64,000 nucleotides of DNA, from NCBI RefSeq assembly GCF_041434935.1, contig NZ_CP107964.1, positions 3,782,001 through 3,846,000 of the forward strand. Reading direction: 5' to 3'. Source of the stretch: Kitasatospora sp. NBC_00374 (GTDB lineage: Bacteria; Actinomycetota; Actinomycetes; Streptomycetales; Streptomycetaceae). Shown here in pieces: positions 41,892 to 50,418 of the stretch. Position numbers and translations under genes: made by a program. Below the pieces are notes generated by a model. The model was not told the DNA's origin. It did no database searches and saw only the letters and a list, made by a program, of their open reading frames with translations. Each line of letters starts with the position of its first letter. The stretch's first letter is position 1.

Positions 41892-42043
41892 GCTGAAACA
41901 CCCGGGTGTTTCAGCGAGGACACCAGCCCGGACAGGACGAGGGACCTGTCCGGGCCCTGTCCGGTCTATTTTCGCAGGTCAGCACCACTGACCGGACAGC
42001 CGGACAGCCCGGACAGTAGACCCCTGGGCACTGGCTGTCCGGC
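41892..42043 (+). promoter_or_regulatory. Palindrome/iteron module B, GntR control region
   Basis: A perfect 24-bp palindrome (41892-41915, half-site GCTGAAACACCC) is followed by two CTGTCCGG octamers, an AT-richer TCTATTTTCG spacer and three CCGGACAG octamers. It parallels module A. Changes in one palindrome arm are matched in the other (GGAAC/GTTCC in A, GAAAC/GTTTC in B). It lies about 180 bp upstream of the GntR start and probably contains its promoter and operators. Confidence 0.7.
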
Positions 42044-42220
42044 TCGCTGGGCATGCCCGTCCCCGTAGCTCTCTGGACCTTCGGCGATCTGGGCTACCAG
42101 GCGATGCTCGCGAGGTCACCGCACAACCTCAGCCATACTGGCCACGCCCACGATGATGGCTCTCGCACTGCGGCATCCTTCACTGTGGCTGGAGACCAAA
42201 GGACGAGGAAGGGGCGGCCA

Positions 42221-42673
42221 GTGAGCGAGCGGAGTCCGCGCGGCACGTACCTACAGATCGCCGAGGCGCTGCGTGCCGAGATCGGCGACGGTTCCGGGCC
42301 AGCAGCCCTGCCTTCCGAGGCCGAGCTGATGGCGCGGTACGGCGTGGCTCGGAGCACCGTCGGGCGCGCGCTCAAGGTTCTGACGGACGAAGGCCTGATC
42401 CGCTCCCGGCAGGGCACCCGCCGCACCGTAGCGGCTGCGGCGGCGGGGCCCACGGTCTACGACCGGATCGCTGGTGTGATCGCCGAGGAAGGGCTGGCCC
42501 CGGGCGACGAGTTCCCGTCGGAGAGCGAACTCTGCAAGCTGACCGACGCGTCTCGGGGAACCGTACGCCGTGTGTTGGCGCAACTCGAAGGCGCCGGCGT
42601 GCTGGAAGTCCGGCAGGGCAGGGGTCGCTTTGTCCGCGCGCTGCCCGGCCCGAGCATCGCCCCCACCTCCTAG
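42221..42673 (+). CDS. Double winged-helix GntR-type regulator
   Basis: 150 aa from GTG at 42221, with GAGGAAGGGG upstream. It consists of two consecutive GntR winged helices (about 8-66 and 76-145: LPSEAELMARYGVARSTVGRALKVL and FPSESELCKLTDASRGTVRRVLAQL) and no effector-binding domain. AICEs such as pSAM2 carry a GntR repressor (KorSA) of the rep-xis-int activator; this could be the functional counterpart with a different build. Candidate sites are the octamer arrays in modules A and B and at 56678-56737. Confidence 0.8.
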   Translation: MSERSPRGTYLQIAEALRAEIGDGSGPAALPSEAELMARYGVARSTVGRALKVLTDEGLIRSRQGTRRTVAAAAAGPTVYDRIAGVIAEEGLAPGDEFPSESELCKLTDASRGTVRRVLAQLEGAGVLEVRQGRGRFVRALPGPSIAPTS

Positions 42674-42675
42674 GA

Positions 42676-43236
42676 ATGGACGCCACCGTGTGGGCATACG
42701 ACCTCGCTGAAGCACTTCTCGCCGACGACCTTCCCCGCCGCTGGGCCCACTCTCAGGGAGTGGCTGGTCGGGCTCGCATGCTGGCGCCGATCCTCGGGCC
42801 GGATGCCGAACTGCTCGAATCCGCCGCCGTACTGCACGACGTCGGCTACTCACCCCGCATCACTGACACCGGCTTCCATCCCCTCGACGGCGCGCGGTTC
42901 CTCCGCAACGTAGAGCGGGTGGACGAGCGGATCGTGCGGCTCGTCGCCCACCACTCCTGTGCGTTGCTGGAGGCGGAGGAGCGGGGACTTCGCGAGGAGC
43001 TGGAGGCCGAGTTCCCGCTTGAGGAAGCCGGGTTGGTCGATGCGATGATCTACTGCGACATGACCACCACCCCAGACGGTACGCCGACCACGACGCCAGC
43101 GAGGATCGCCGAGATCGTGGGCCGGTACGGGCCGGACAGCATCGTCGGGCGGTTCATTCGCCGGGCAGAGCCGGAGATCCACGCGGCGGCTCAGCGCGTG
43201 GAACACAGGGTGACGCTGGTCGGCCCTGCGGCCTAA
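42676..43236 (+). CDS. HD-domain phosphohydrolase
   Basis: 186 aa. Metal-binding residues of the HD superfamily are visible: H25 (AHSQGV), H54-D55 (LHDVG), H92 region (AHHSC) and D127 (CDMTTTPDG). It starts 2 nt after the GntR stop (coupled). HD proteins hydrolyse phosphate esters, often of nucleotides. Its tail overlaps the convergent Nudix gene by 4 nt. HD and Nudix genes commonly sit together in this part of AICEs. Confidence 0.85.
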   Translation: MDATVWAYDLAEALLADDLPRRWAHSQGVAGRARMLAPILGPDAELLESAAVLHDVGYSPRITDTGFHPLDGARFLRNVERVDERIVRLVAHHSCALLEAEERGLREELEAEFPLEEAGLVDAMIYCDMTTTPDGTPTTTPARIAEIVGRYGPDSIVGRFIRRAEPEIHAAAQRVEHRVTLVGPAA

Positions 43237-43706
43237 CCGATATACGGCTGACTGCGGTCTGGGTCTAGCGCATGCTGGATCCGGAGCCGCATGGACGGAT
43301 GGATGTCGAGGTCACCGAGGTCCGCCGGGTCCACCCAGCGGACCTCTTTCGATTCCTCGCTCGTCCGAAGATCTCCACCGATCGACCTTGCCCGGAAGCA
43401 GATGGAGAACTGCTGCCGGACTTCGCCGTCGTCGTACGCCATGACGTGCCCCGGATCGGTGTACAGCCCGGTGACCGTCACGACCTCGACGTTGATACCG
43501 GTTTCCTCGCGCACCTCGCGCACCACCGTGTCGGCGACGTATTCGCCGATATCGTGGCCACCGCCGGGGAGCGCCCACAGCCCGTTGTCCGTCTTGTGGA
43601 TCAGCAGGACCCGCCCGACGTCGTCCTGTACGACCGCGACGACCGACGGCACCACCGAGTTCGCCGCCGGTGCGTGGGGGTCGTTGATGTAGTCGATCCG
43701 GCTCAT
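43233..43706 (-). CDS. Nudix hydrolase, Pif-like
   Basis: 157 aa. Complete Nudix box at 49-71 (GGHDIGE, seven residues, REVREETGI; metal ligands E67, E68), preceded by WALPG. The N-terminus SRIDYINDPHAP...NSVVPS resembles the Nudix proteins of Streptomyces elements, including Pif of pSAM2, which blocks transfer into cells that already carry the element. ATG overlaps the stop of the XRE regulator gene by 4 nt, so they are coexpressed. Entry exclusion is inferred from family and context. Confidence 0.85.
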   Translation of the reverse strand: MSRIDYINDPHAPAANSVVPSVVAVVQDDVGRVLLIHKTDNGLWALPGGGHDIGEYVADTVVREVREETGINVEVVTVTGLYTDPGHVMAYDDGEVRQQFSICFRARSIGGDLRTSEESKEVRWVDPADLGDLDIHPSMRLRIQHALDPDRSQPYIG

Positions 43707-44473
43707 GCCGCCTCGCCTTCCAGCCTCGGGGAAGTGATCCTTCGGGAACTCTCCCAGATCCGCTCAATGCTCGCCGCGTACGTACTGAACAGCTCGCCGC
43801 CTGGCACTTGCGCAAGGTGCAGTACGGGCGCGAGGTAGGCACCAACGCCGTGGACGTGGCCGTTCACGAGCATCTCGTCATCGGCTCGATAGAGCGAGTT
43901 GTAGAGCGTGGTCGAGTGCAGACGGAACTCAACTCCCGGCACTTTGAAGAGCGGCGCGTAGTTGGCCAGCGCGTTGCGGACCTTGCCGGCCATCGCCGGA
44001 CCGATCCCTTCGTCCTCGCCGCGCTGGGCGACCTGGGGTGAGTCCGGGTCGCCCAGCATCATCCGAACGGGCACGCCTGCGTTCGCCTTCTCCCTGATCA
44101 GGCGGAAGAAGAGCGGGTCCTCGGAGAGCCAGAAGCCCGCGTAGACGACCAGGTCGAAGTGCCGGGCGGCACCCGAGTACATCGTGGTCCACAACTCCTT
44201 TGGCACCACGGCACGGTGTGGGTAGAGCCTGAGCAGCTCGGCACGGCCAGCCTCAGCTGTATCGCTGGTGCTCTGCTCGTCGGACCAGAGATCGGACAGG
44301 TCGCGCTGCAGGAGGTTCGCCAAGGCGTACTGGAAGCGCCGGTACGGTCGGCGCTGATCCTTGGCCTCCACCCACCGCTCCACCGTGCGCGCGCTGACGC
44401 CAATGCGTTCTGCGATCTGTTCGACCGTCAGTCCGCTTGCCAGGATCGCTCCTCGAAGCCGCTCATTGGCCAT
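43703..44473 (-). CDS. XRE-family regulator with C-terminal PLD-like/DUF5919 domain
   Basis: 256 aa from ATG at 44471-44473 (GGGGAGGG upstream). The longer frame to 45175 runs through the intergenic region and is not used. N-terminal Cro/CI-type helix-turn-helix (about 5-60: LTVEQIAERIGVSARTVERWV), then a domain with FDLVVYAGFWLSED and VRMMLGDPDSP that occurs in many actinobacterial XRE proteins (DUF5919 type). Transcribed away from the transfer operon, it is the likely repressor acting on the palindrome at 44671-44691. Confidence 0.82.
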   Translation of the reverse strand: MANERLRGAILASGLTVEQIAERIGVSARTVERWVEAKDQRRPYRRFQYALANLLQRDLSDLWSDEQSTSDTAEAGRAELLRLYPHRAVVPKELWTTMYSGAARHFDLVVYAGFWLSEDPLFFRLIREKANAGVPVRMMLGDPDSPQVAQRGEDEGIGPAMAGKVRNALANYAPLFKVPGVEFRLHSTTLYNSLYRADDEMLVNGHVHGVGAYLAPVLHLAQVPGGELFSTYAASIERIWESSRRITSPRLEGEAA

Positions 44474-44639
44474 GTCGCCCTCCCCTGGACGATGCGGTGG
44501 CACTTGGACGATGCGGGACGACTCGACCGTAGCGAAGTCGGTTCGCGGCCGTCCACTGACGCCGTATCTCGACATGCCCTGAGGCGCGAATCTAGTGATG
44601 CGCGGTCGGGGTGACTCTCCGACGCAATCAACGAAGGAC

Positions 44640-44691
44640 TTGACGGAGCGTCGGTTCAGCGGCATCGTAAGAGACATGTTCAACATGTCTC
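44640..44691 (+). promoter_or_regulatory. Transfer-operon promoter with overlapping operator
   Basis: TTGACG (44640-44645) could be a -35, with a weak -10 around ATCGTA (44664-44669). Immediately after lies a 21-bp palindrome with perfect 10-bp arms (GAGACATGTT c AACATGTCTC, 44671-44691), placed over the expected transcription start. It lies in the divergent gap between the XRE gene and the WhiB/Spd/TraB genes, a classic repressor arrangement. Confidence 0.65.
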
Positions 44692-44818
44692 GCATGGCGG
44701 GACTGGCGAACCGGCAGCCCTTCTTTGGGCTGCTCCGAGCTGCGCAAATGCATCCGGAAGTCGGCCCCTGCCCGGGGTCGGTCAGGGACTCGTCGAGCGC
44801 CGATTCCCCACACGGCTG

Positions 44819-44846
44819 CGGCCCCGGTGGTGCAACACCGGGGCCG
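44819..44846 (+). promoter_or_regulatory. Hairpin in transfer-operon leader
   Basis: 11-bp perfect arms (CGGCCCCGGTG/CACCGGGGCCG) with a 6-nt loop, about 35 bp before the first gene. It has no U-tract. It could attenuate readthrough or stabilise the 5' end of the mRNA. Confidence 0.45.
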
Positions 44847-44881
44847 CCAAGGGCCGTTCCCAGCGAGAGGAAAGACGACCC

Positions 44882-45214
44882 ATGCGCACTATCGTCGCAG
44901 GCCAGCACGCGGCCTCCAAGGAGGAGTTCGCGGAGCTGGCGCTCGGTGTCGACACCGAGCTGTTCTCCGGGCCCGCCGGCCCGGAGTCCATCACCGACCG
45001 CGCGGCCCGGCTGGCCGCCGCGGCCGACATCCTCGCGGTGCTGCGCCGGGAGGACCCGGAGCTGGCCGCCTACGCCGAGCAGCTGATCAAGCAGGCCGAG
45101 CCGAAGCCCGCCACCCACAGGGAGCTCAGCCACCTGGCCCTGCTGACCGGCGGGATGCCGCGCTTCGGCAAGCACAGCGCGGGAGTTGCGCTGTTCGGGC
45201 AGGTGGCGGCGTGA
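44882..45214 (+). CDS. Hypothetical protein, first gene of transfer operon
   Basis: 110 aa. ATG preceded by GAGAGGAAA. Predicted mostly helical and acidic (KEEFAELALGV, ARLAAAADILAVLRREDPELAAYAEQLIKQAE), ending in a more basic tail. No family recognised. It is followed directly by the WhiB-like gene (TGATG, 1-nt overlap). Its position suggests a regulatory or partner role. Confidence 0.7.
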   Translation: MRTIVAGQHAASKEEFAELALGVDTELFSGPAGPESITDRAARLAAAADILAVLRREDPELAAYAEQLIKQAEPKPATHRELSHLALLTGGMPRFGKHSAGVALFGQVAA

Positions 45215-45591
45215 TGGCCCGCTTCGTTCGCCGCGGTCTGCGCGGCACCGCCCGCCCGCACCTGACCGCCCGCCCCACCGGCACGTCGGCCGTGGAGATC
45301 CTGCCGTCCCCGGACGGGGACCTGCCCGGCGCCGCCTGCCAGGGCGTGGATCCGGACCTGTTCTTCGCCGAGCCGGACCCCGACGACACCGAGGCCGACC
45401 CGGCGGTGGCCGAGTTCGCGACCCGCCGCGCCCGGCAGATCTGCGCCGACTGCCCGGTCACGGACATGTGCCTGGCACTCGCGCTGCGCCGCAACGAGCC
45501 CTACGGCACCTTCGGCGGCCTGGACGCGGACGAGCGTCGCAAACTCAAGCGGAGCACGGCCAAGGCCACCCGGAAGGCAGGGGCGGCGTGA
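45214..45591 (+). CDS. WhiB-like iron-sulfur regulator
   Basis: 125 aa from ATG at 45214; upstream in-frame codons are spurious. Four cysteines in WhiB spacing (C42, then C77-x2-C80-x5-C86) would hold a [4Fe-4S] cluster; the turn GTFGGLDADERR replaces the classic G(V/I)WGG. The basic tail (RRKLKRSTAKATRK) suits DNA contact. Wbl proteins act with the principal sigma factor. Several AICEs carry one, so this is probably the element's own regulator. Coupled to both neighbours. Confidence 0.88.
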   Translation: MARFVRRGLRGTARPHLTARPTGTSAVEILPSPDGDLPGAACQGVDPDLFFAEPDPDDTEADPAVAEFATRRARQICADCPVTDMCLALALRRNEPYGTFGGLDADERRKLKRSTAKATRKAGAA

Positions 45592-45866
45592 TGGCCCTCT
45601 CCAAGCGCTTCGGGTGGGCGCTGCTGCTGCTCGCCCTGGCCTTTCCCGCCGCGGCGGGGGCGGTTCTCACTGCGCTGGCCGCCGTGCTGGTGGCCCTGCT
45701 GGCGCACCCGACCGCCACGTGCACCGTCGCTGCGGCGGCACTCCTGGTGAGCACGCTGCCCGCCCTGCGCCGGGCCACGCGCCTGTTCCGCCGCGGCAGT
45801 GGCCAGCTGGGCCGTCGGCCCGGCCTGCCGATCCTGCACCGACTCGACCTCGCGGGGGACCGATGA
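45591..45866 (+). CDS. Small membrane protein, SpdA-like
   Basis: 91 aa from ATG at 45591, which overlaps the preceding stop by 1 nt. Two hydrophobic segments (about 8-38 and 42-55) and a basic C-terminal tail (RRATRLFRRGSGQLGRR). Its place just upstream of SpdB suggests a spread protein, but sequence alone shows only a membrane peptide. Confidence 0.65.
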   Translation: MALSKRFGWALLLLALAFPAAAGAVLTALAAVLVALLAHPTATCTVAAAALLVSTLPALRRATRLFRRGSGQLGRRPGLPILHRLDLAGDR

Positions 45867-47023
45867 GCATCACCGAACTGCGGCCCACCGGCCGCACCCG
45901 CCCACCGGCGAAGGCCGCGAGCAAGGAGGCCGCCGAGGCCGAGGCCCTGCGCGCCAAGACCGAGGCCACCAAGGCCGCGGCGGACATCGCCAACCAGCTG
46001 AAGGCGGCCAAGGCCGCCGCCGAGATCGCCGCCGGCGAGGCCAAGGCCCAGGAGATCCGCGCCGAGGCCGCCGACCAGCAGCGCGAGGCCGCCCGCCTCC
46101 GCGCCGAGGCCCAAGCGGCCCGGGACAAGGCCGAGCGGTCCGCCGCCCAGTGGCGCACCTACGCCAAGACGATCGCAGTCATCTGCGTGGTGGTGTCGCT
46201 GCCGCTCCAGTTGATGGCGTTCTGGTCCCCGCACGCCCCGTTCCTGCTCGCAGCGCCGCTGGTGCTGGAGGGCCTGGCGTGGGCACTGCTCAAGGGCGCT
46301 GAAGCCGCGATCGACGACCACCGGCCGTCCTGGCACTACCGGGCGCTCGCCGGCGCGGTCGCGCTGTTCGCCGCCACCGTCAACTACCTCCACGGCTCTG
46401 CGACGTTCGGCCTCGGCACCGGCCTGGGCGGAGCGTTCTGCTCGCTGGCCGGACCGCTGGTGTGGGACCTCCACGAGCACGGCCGGATCCGCAAGCGCGA
46501 CGGCAAGGTCAGCCGCCGCCAGCGCCGCGCCGAAGCCAAGCAGGTAGCGGCCGAGGCCGCCGAGAAGAAGGCCGCCGCAGAGCGTGAGGCGGAGGAGCGC
46601 GCCGCCGTCGAGCAGCTTCGCTCGGTGCAGTGGCCGCAGGTGTGGGAGCGCGCCGTGGCCCTCGCTGCGGCGGTCGGGGAGCTGCACCCGAGCGAGCCCA
46701 CGTGGAAGCGCGCGTGGGACGACACCCAGGGCGCCGCGCTCGGCGACACCGCCGAGTCCATCGCCGCCCGTGTGGCCGCCAAGGCCGCGGTCAAGGATGC
46801 CGCCAACGACCGCACAAACACGGTCGAAAGGGTGGAAAAGCCGCAGGTCGAATCCCAGCTGGCCCGGCCCGCGAAGACCGCCGCCGCGAAGCGCCCGGAC
46901 GGGCGTCGCAGCAACGGCGGAACCCCGCCCGTGCGCCGCACCGGCGACACCATCGGCTACTCACCCGTCGCCCGCCGCGCCATGTCCCACGCCGCCCGCA
47001 ACCGCCAGCCCGCTGCGAGCTGA
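45863..47023 (+). CDS. spdB: SpdB-type spread protein
   Basis: 386 aa from ATG at 45863 (ATGA overlap). An Ala/Glu-rich coiled coil (about 15-98) leads into up to four membrane segments (about 103-205), then a second charged coiled coil with a conserved central WPQVWERAVALAAAV and a basic tail. This is the usual SpdB build. Spd proteins help incoming plasmids pass between hyphal compartments with TraB. Confidence 0.82.
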   Translation: MSITELRPTGRTRPPAKAASKEAAEAEALRAKTEATKAAADIANQLKAAKAAAEIAAGEAKAQEIRAEAADQQREAARLRAEAQAARDKAERSAAQWRTYAKTIAVICVVVSLPLQLMAFWSPHAPFLLAAPLVLEGLAWALLKGAEAAIDDHRPSWHYRALAGAVALFAATVNYLHGSATFGLGTGLGGAFCSLAGPLVWDLHEHGRIRKRDGKVSRRQRRAEAKQVAAEAAEKKAAAEREAEERAAVEQLRSVQWPQVWERAVALAAAVGELHPSEPTWKRAWDDTQGAALGDTAESIAARVAAKAAVKDAANDRTNTVERVEKPQVESQLARPAKTAAAKRPDGRRSNGGTPPVRRTGDTIGYSPVARRAMSHAARNRQPAAS

Positions 47024-47117
47024 GACGACCGCGCTGGCAGATGCCCCGCTCGTCGGCCGGAGCCGTGCCGAACGCCTCAACCCGCCTGCCACCAAAGCCG
47101 TTCCGAAGGAGACCGCC

Positions 47118-47360
47118 ATGCGCTGGACCCGCTCCAAGGCCACCGACCTCGCCGCCGCCCTCGACCGGGGTGCCGCCGACAAGCTCGTCGGCGCCGCCGA
47201 CGGCGACAGCCGCGCCAGCGACCCGAGCAACGACGCCCTGACCCGCCGACAGACGGCGGCCGCCGCCCGCATCCTGCGCGGCCAGGCCCGCGACATGCGG
47301 GCCGACGCCGCTGCCATCCGGGACGGCGTCAACCCCTCCGAACTCGGCTACATCGACTGA
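47118..47360 (+). CDS. Small hypothetical protein
   Basis: 80 aa from ATG at 47118 (GGAG 8 nt upstream). Charged helical protein (ALTRRQTAAAARILRGQARDMRADAAAIRDGV), no cysteines, no membrane segment. Found between SpdB and TraB. No family recognised, but codon bias and ribosome site support it as real. Confidence 0.65.
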   Translation: MRWTRSKATDLAAALDRGAADKLVGAADGDSRASDPSNDALTRRQTAAAARILRGQARDMRADAAAIRDGVNPSELGYID

Positions 47361-47431
47361 CCTCGAACAGAAGCCCCGTGACCAGCACCCGAACCGCCCT
47401 CATCGCCTCCGCCTGACCACTGGAGACCACA

Positions 47432-47722
47432 GTGAAGACCACCGCCCCCAAGCGTCTGCCCGTCGTCCGCGACATCGTCTTCGCCCGGCTGGTCGACGAC
47501 CGCCACTGGGTGTCTGACGGCCGCATGTCCGCCCACGAGGCCCGCACGGCCATCCGCTCCTGGCGCCGCGACGGCGCGACCGTGCACGTCTACCGCACCA
47601 CCGACCGCGACGGCCTCGACCTGCACGTGGCCTACGCCCGCTCCGCACCCGGCTACTGGTCGCGTGGCGAGACCACGGTCGACATCTACGAGATCCCCAC
47701 CGAGTCCCTGCTCGCGCTCTGA
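47432..47722 (+). CDS. Small hypothetical protein
   Basis: 96 aa from GTG at 47432 with GGAG 7 nt upstream. Compact alpha/beta character (FARLVDDRHWVSDGRMSAHEARTAIRSW ... VHVYRTTDRDGLDLHV). No recognised family; a similar small gene often precedes TraB in these elements. It may be a DNA-contacting accessory protein, but that is speculation. Confidence 0.6.
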   Translation: MKTTAPKRLPVVRDIVFARLVDDRHWVSDGRMSAHEARTAIRSWRRDGATVHVYRTTDRDGLDLHVAYARSAPGYWSRGETTVDIYEIPTESLLAL

Positions 47723-47830
47723 CCGCGAGGCAGCCCCGTCGCAAGCCCCGGGACGGCCGCTCAGCTTGCCGGCACGACGGCCGCCCCGGGCCCCTTTCCC
47801 GCACCACTGAGCAGTGAGGAAGGACCCTCA

Positions 47831-50161
47831 GTGAATCACGAGGAGCACAGCTCGAACGGCCTGCCCGACCCCCTGACCAGCACCCCGATCGCGGACGGCG
47901 GCGAGGTGCTGCCATTCCCCGGCCGCTTCGCCAAAACCTCCCCGCAGCCCGCACCCGCCCCGCTGGCGGGCCCGGCCGATGAGTCGGTGTACCTGCCGCA
48001 GGACACCGACCCGCAGCCCCTGCCGCCCGTGGTGGCGGCGAGCGAGCGGGAGGACCCGGCCGGGGACCGGCCGCTTATCCCCCGGTGGATCCGCACCCGC
48101 GAGGGACGGCGGACGATGACCCGCGCCCGCGCCAAGCAGCTGCGCCGCGCCGCGCGGCGGTGGCTGGCCCGCCAGAGCACCACCCGCGGCCACGCGGCGC
48201 AGGCCTGGCGCGGGATACGGCGCTCGCACCAGTGGACGGCCGGGTTCGAGGGCGCCCACGTCCAGGCCGCCGGCCACCAGGCCCACATCGCCACCCGCGA
48301 GGCCCGCGACCTCGCCCGCCGCGCCCGCTTCACCCTCCTCCCAGGGGACCGGGTGCTCGCGCAGAAGCAGTCCGAGGCCGCCCTCGCCGTCGCGGTCGCC
48401 GCGGTCGCCGCCCACAAGAAGGCCAAGTCGAACCGGCGCCGGGTGCGCTTCGCCCGCGCCCTCATCGCCTACGGCATCCCGGCCGGCGCCGTCCTCGCCG
48501 CCTACATCGCGCTCGGCACCGCCGGCCTGCTGCTCGGATCCGCCGCCGTGCTCGCCTTCGAGGCGTTCCTCGGCCGCCGCCCCGACCGGGAGACCGTGTG
48601 GGACGCGGACACGCGGGCCCTGTCCGACGGCGACCCGCTGACCGAGTCCATGCTCGACCGGTCGTTCAAGGCCGCCCGCGTGATCGGCGAGTCCCAGCGC
48701 CTGACCATGGTCACGCCCTGCGCGATCGATCCGGCCGTGCCGAACGCCTGGCACGCCGTCATCGACCTGCCCGACATCACCGTGAAGAAGGCCCGCGACA
48801 AGGCGGACGAGATCGCCGCCGCGATGGGCATCGACCGCACCAACCTCGACATCCGCCAGGTCGGCTCCAACGGCCGCCGGATGGCGATCTGGGCCTGCGG
48901 CCAGGACCCGTTCCTCGCCACCCGCCGCAACCCGCTCGTCGCCGCACGCGCCAAGACCGTCAACACCTGGCGCGACGGCTTCCCCCTCGCCTTCGACAAG
49001 CGCGGCAACGTCCTGCGCCCGACCCTGTCGGACTACTCGTTCCTGTTCGCCGGCGCCACCCGCTCCGGCAAGGGCATGGGGCTGGCCAACCTCCTGGCCG
49101 CCGCCATGCTCGACCCGCGGGTGCGGATCCGGCTGTTCGACGGCAAGGGCGCCGGCGAGTACGTCCCCCACGCCCGCGCCCTGGCCACCTTCGTGCGCCG
49201 CAACCCCGCCCGGCTGGTCAAGTTCCTGCGCCTCATGGTGGAGGAGATGAACCGCCGCACCGAGATCCTGGTCGAGGCCGGGCTGTCCAAGGCGAACGAG
49301 AAGCTGATCGACAAGCTCGGCGGCATCGAGCTGGTCATCATCGACGAACTCGCCACCTACACCGCCAAGAACGGCCCGTCCGGCAAGTACGCGGAGGAGA
49401 TCACCGAACTCCTCGCCCAGATCGCCGCCGTCGGCGCCGCCGTCGGCATCGTCCTCGCGCTCGCCACCCAGTACCCCGAGGCCGAGATCGTCACCCCCCG
49501 GCTGCGCGGCAACCTCTCCGCCCGCATGGCCATGCGCGTCGAGTCCCCCGGCGCCTCCAACGTCGTCCTCGGCGACGGCATGGTCGGCCAGGGCTACGAC
49601 GCCTCCAAGATCCCGATCGAGAAGACCAGCCGCGGCCGGGCCTGGCTGACCACCCCCGACACCGGCGTCATCGAGGTCCGCTCCCTGTTCATCGACGAGA
49701 ACGCCGGCGAGATCCTGCCGCTGATCGAGCGGGGCGTGGAGCTGCGGACCGAGGCCGGGTGCCTGCCCGGCCACTACACCGACCCGATCGAGGCCGCCAT
49801 GGCCCGGGAGACCGGGGTCAGCGCCGCCGCCGGCGGCGCTGACGGCCTCGGCTCCGTCGTGCGCCGCACCGTCCTGGACCACCTGCTGACCGCCGCCGAG
49901 CGCACCGGCCGCGGGCAGATCACTAACGCCGAAGCCATCACCCACCTGGCCGGGATCGACCCCGCCCGGTTCGGCCGCCAGGACCACGAGAGCGAGTCGG
50001 TGTGGCTCTCGCGCACCGGCAAGACCCTGCGCACCGAGCTGGCCGGCCTCGGCACCGACCTCGCGCAGGGCCGCCTCACCGAGCCGAACGGCAGCCGCCC
50101 CAACGGCTACACCCTCCAGGCCCTCCAGGACGCAGCCGCCGCGCTCGGCAACGCCGCCTAG
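47831..50161 (+). CDS. traB: TraB-type FtsK/SpoIIIE DNA translocase
   Basis: 776 aa from GTG at 47831 (GAGGAAGGA upstream). N-terminal membrane/linker region, hydrophobic segments around 215-250, then the FtsK motor: Walker A GATRSGKG at 408-415, Walker B LVIIDELA at about 501-508, and a C-terminal winged-helix region (about 680-776). TraB moves double-stranded element DNA between mycelia and recognises short repeats at the clt locus. The repeats just downstream (50186-50363) are candidates. Confidence 0.92.
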   Translation: MNHEEHSSNGLPDPLTSTPIADGGEVLPFPGRFAKTSPQPAPAPLAGPADESVYLPQDTDPQPLPPVVAASEREDPAGDRPLIPRWIRTREGRRTMTRARAKQLRRAARRWLARQSTTRGHAAQAWRGIRRSHQWTAGFEGAHVQAAGHQAHIATREARDLARRARFTLLPGDRVLAQKQSEAALAVAVAAVAAHKKAKSNRRRVRFARALIAYGIPAGAVLAAYIALGTAGLLLGSAAVLAFEAFLGRRPDRETVWDADTRALSDGDPLTESMLDRSFKAARVIGESQRLTMVTPCAIDPAVPNAWHAVIDLPDITVKKARDKADEIAAAMGIDRTNLDIRQVGSNGRRMAIWACGQDPFLATRRNPLVAARAKTVNTWRDGFPLAFDKRGNVLRPTLSDYSFLFAGATRSGKGMGLANLLAAAMLDPRVRIRLFDGKGAGEYVPHARALATFVRRNPARLVKFLRLMVEEMNRRTEILVEAGLSKANEKLIDKLGGIELVIIDELATYTAKNGPSGKYAEEITELLAQIAAVGAAVGIVLALATQYPEAEIVTPRLRGNLSARMAMRVESPGASNVVLGDGMVGQGYDASKIPIEKTSRGRAWLTTPDTGVIEVRSLFIDENAGEILPLIERGVELRTEAGCLPGHYTDPIEAAMARETGVSAAAGGADGLGSVVRRTVLDHLLTAAERTGRGQITNAEAITHLAGIDPARFGRQDHESESVWLSRTGKTLRTELAGLGTDLAQGRLTEPNGSRPNGYTLQALQDAAAALGNAA

Positions 50162-50185
50162 TGACCGGATTGCCCCGATTCGCCA

Positions 50186-50363
50186 CCCTGACGGACGCCT
50201 GACCCTTCCGCAACGCCGCAGGTCACAGCCCTGCAGCCCATGTCGGCTGCCCTGACGCGCCCTGCCTCCGGAAGCGTGCTGCGGCAGGGTGCGTCAGGGG
50301 TTCGGCCCGATCCGTCACCCCGCCGACCTGCGGCGATCCCGGCCCGGCAGGGGCCCGTCAGGG
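50186..50363 (+). promoter_or_regulatory. Candidate clt / TraB-recognition repeats
   Basis: The octamer CCCTGACG occurs at 50186 and 50250 and, inverted, at 50292 and 50356. The inner pair lies in a 17-bp near-perfect inverted repeat (50250-50266 with 50283-50299, one mismatch) around a 16-nt loop. It is directly downstream of traB, where cis-acting transfer loci with 8-bp recognition repeats are found. Confidence 0.6.
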
Positions 50364-50418
50364 CACCATGCCGCACCCAAATCCACCCAAACCAGCCTCC
50401 CGGGAAGGGAGCCCGCTC

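Noticed and set aside
48085..49842. 585-aa plus-strand frame within traB
   Set aside because: Frame-shifted shadow of TraB; Walker motifs and the ribosome site belong to the traB frame.
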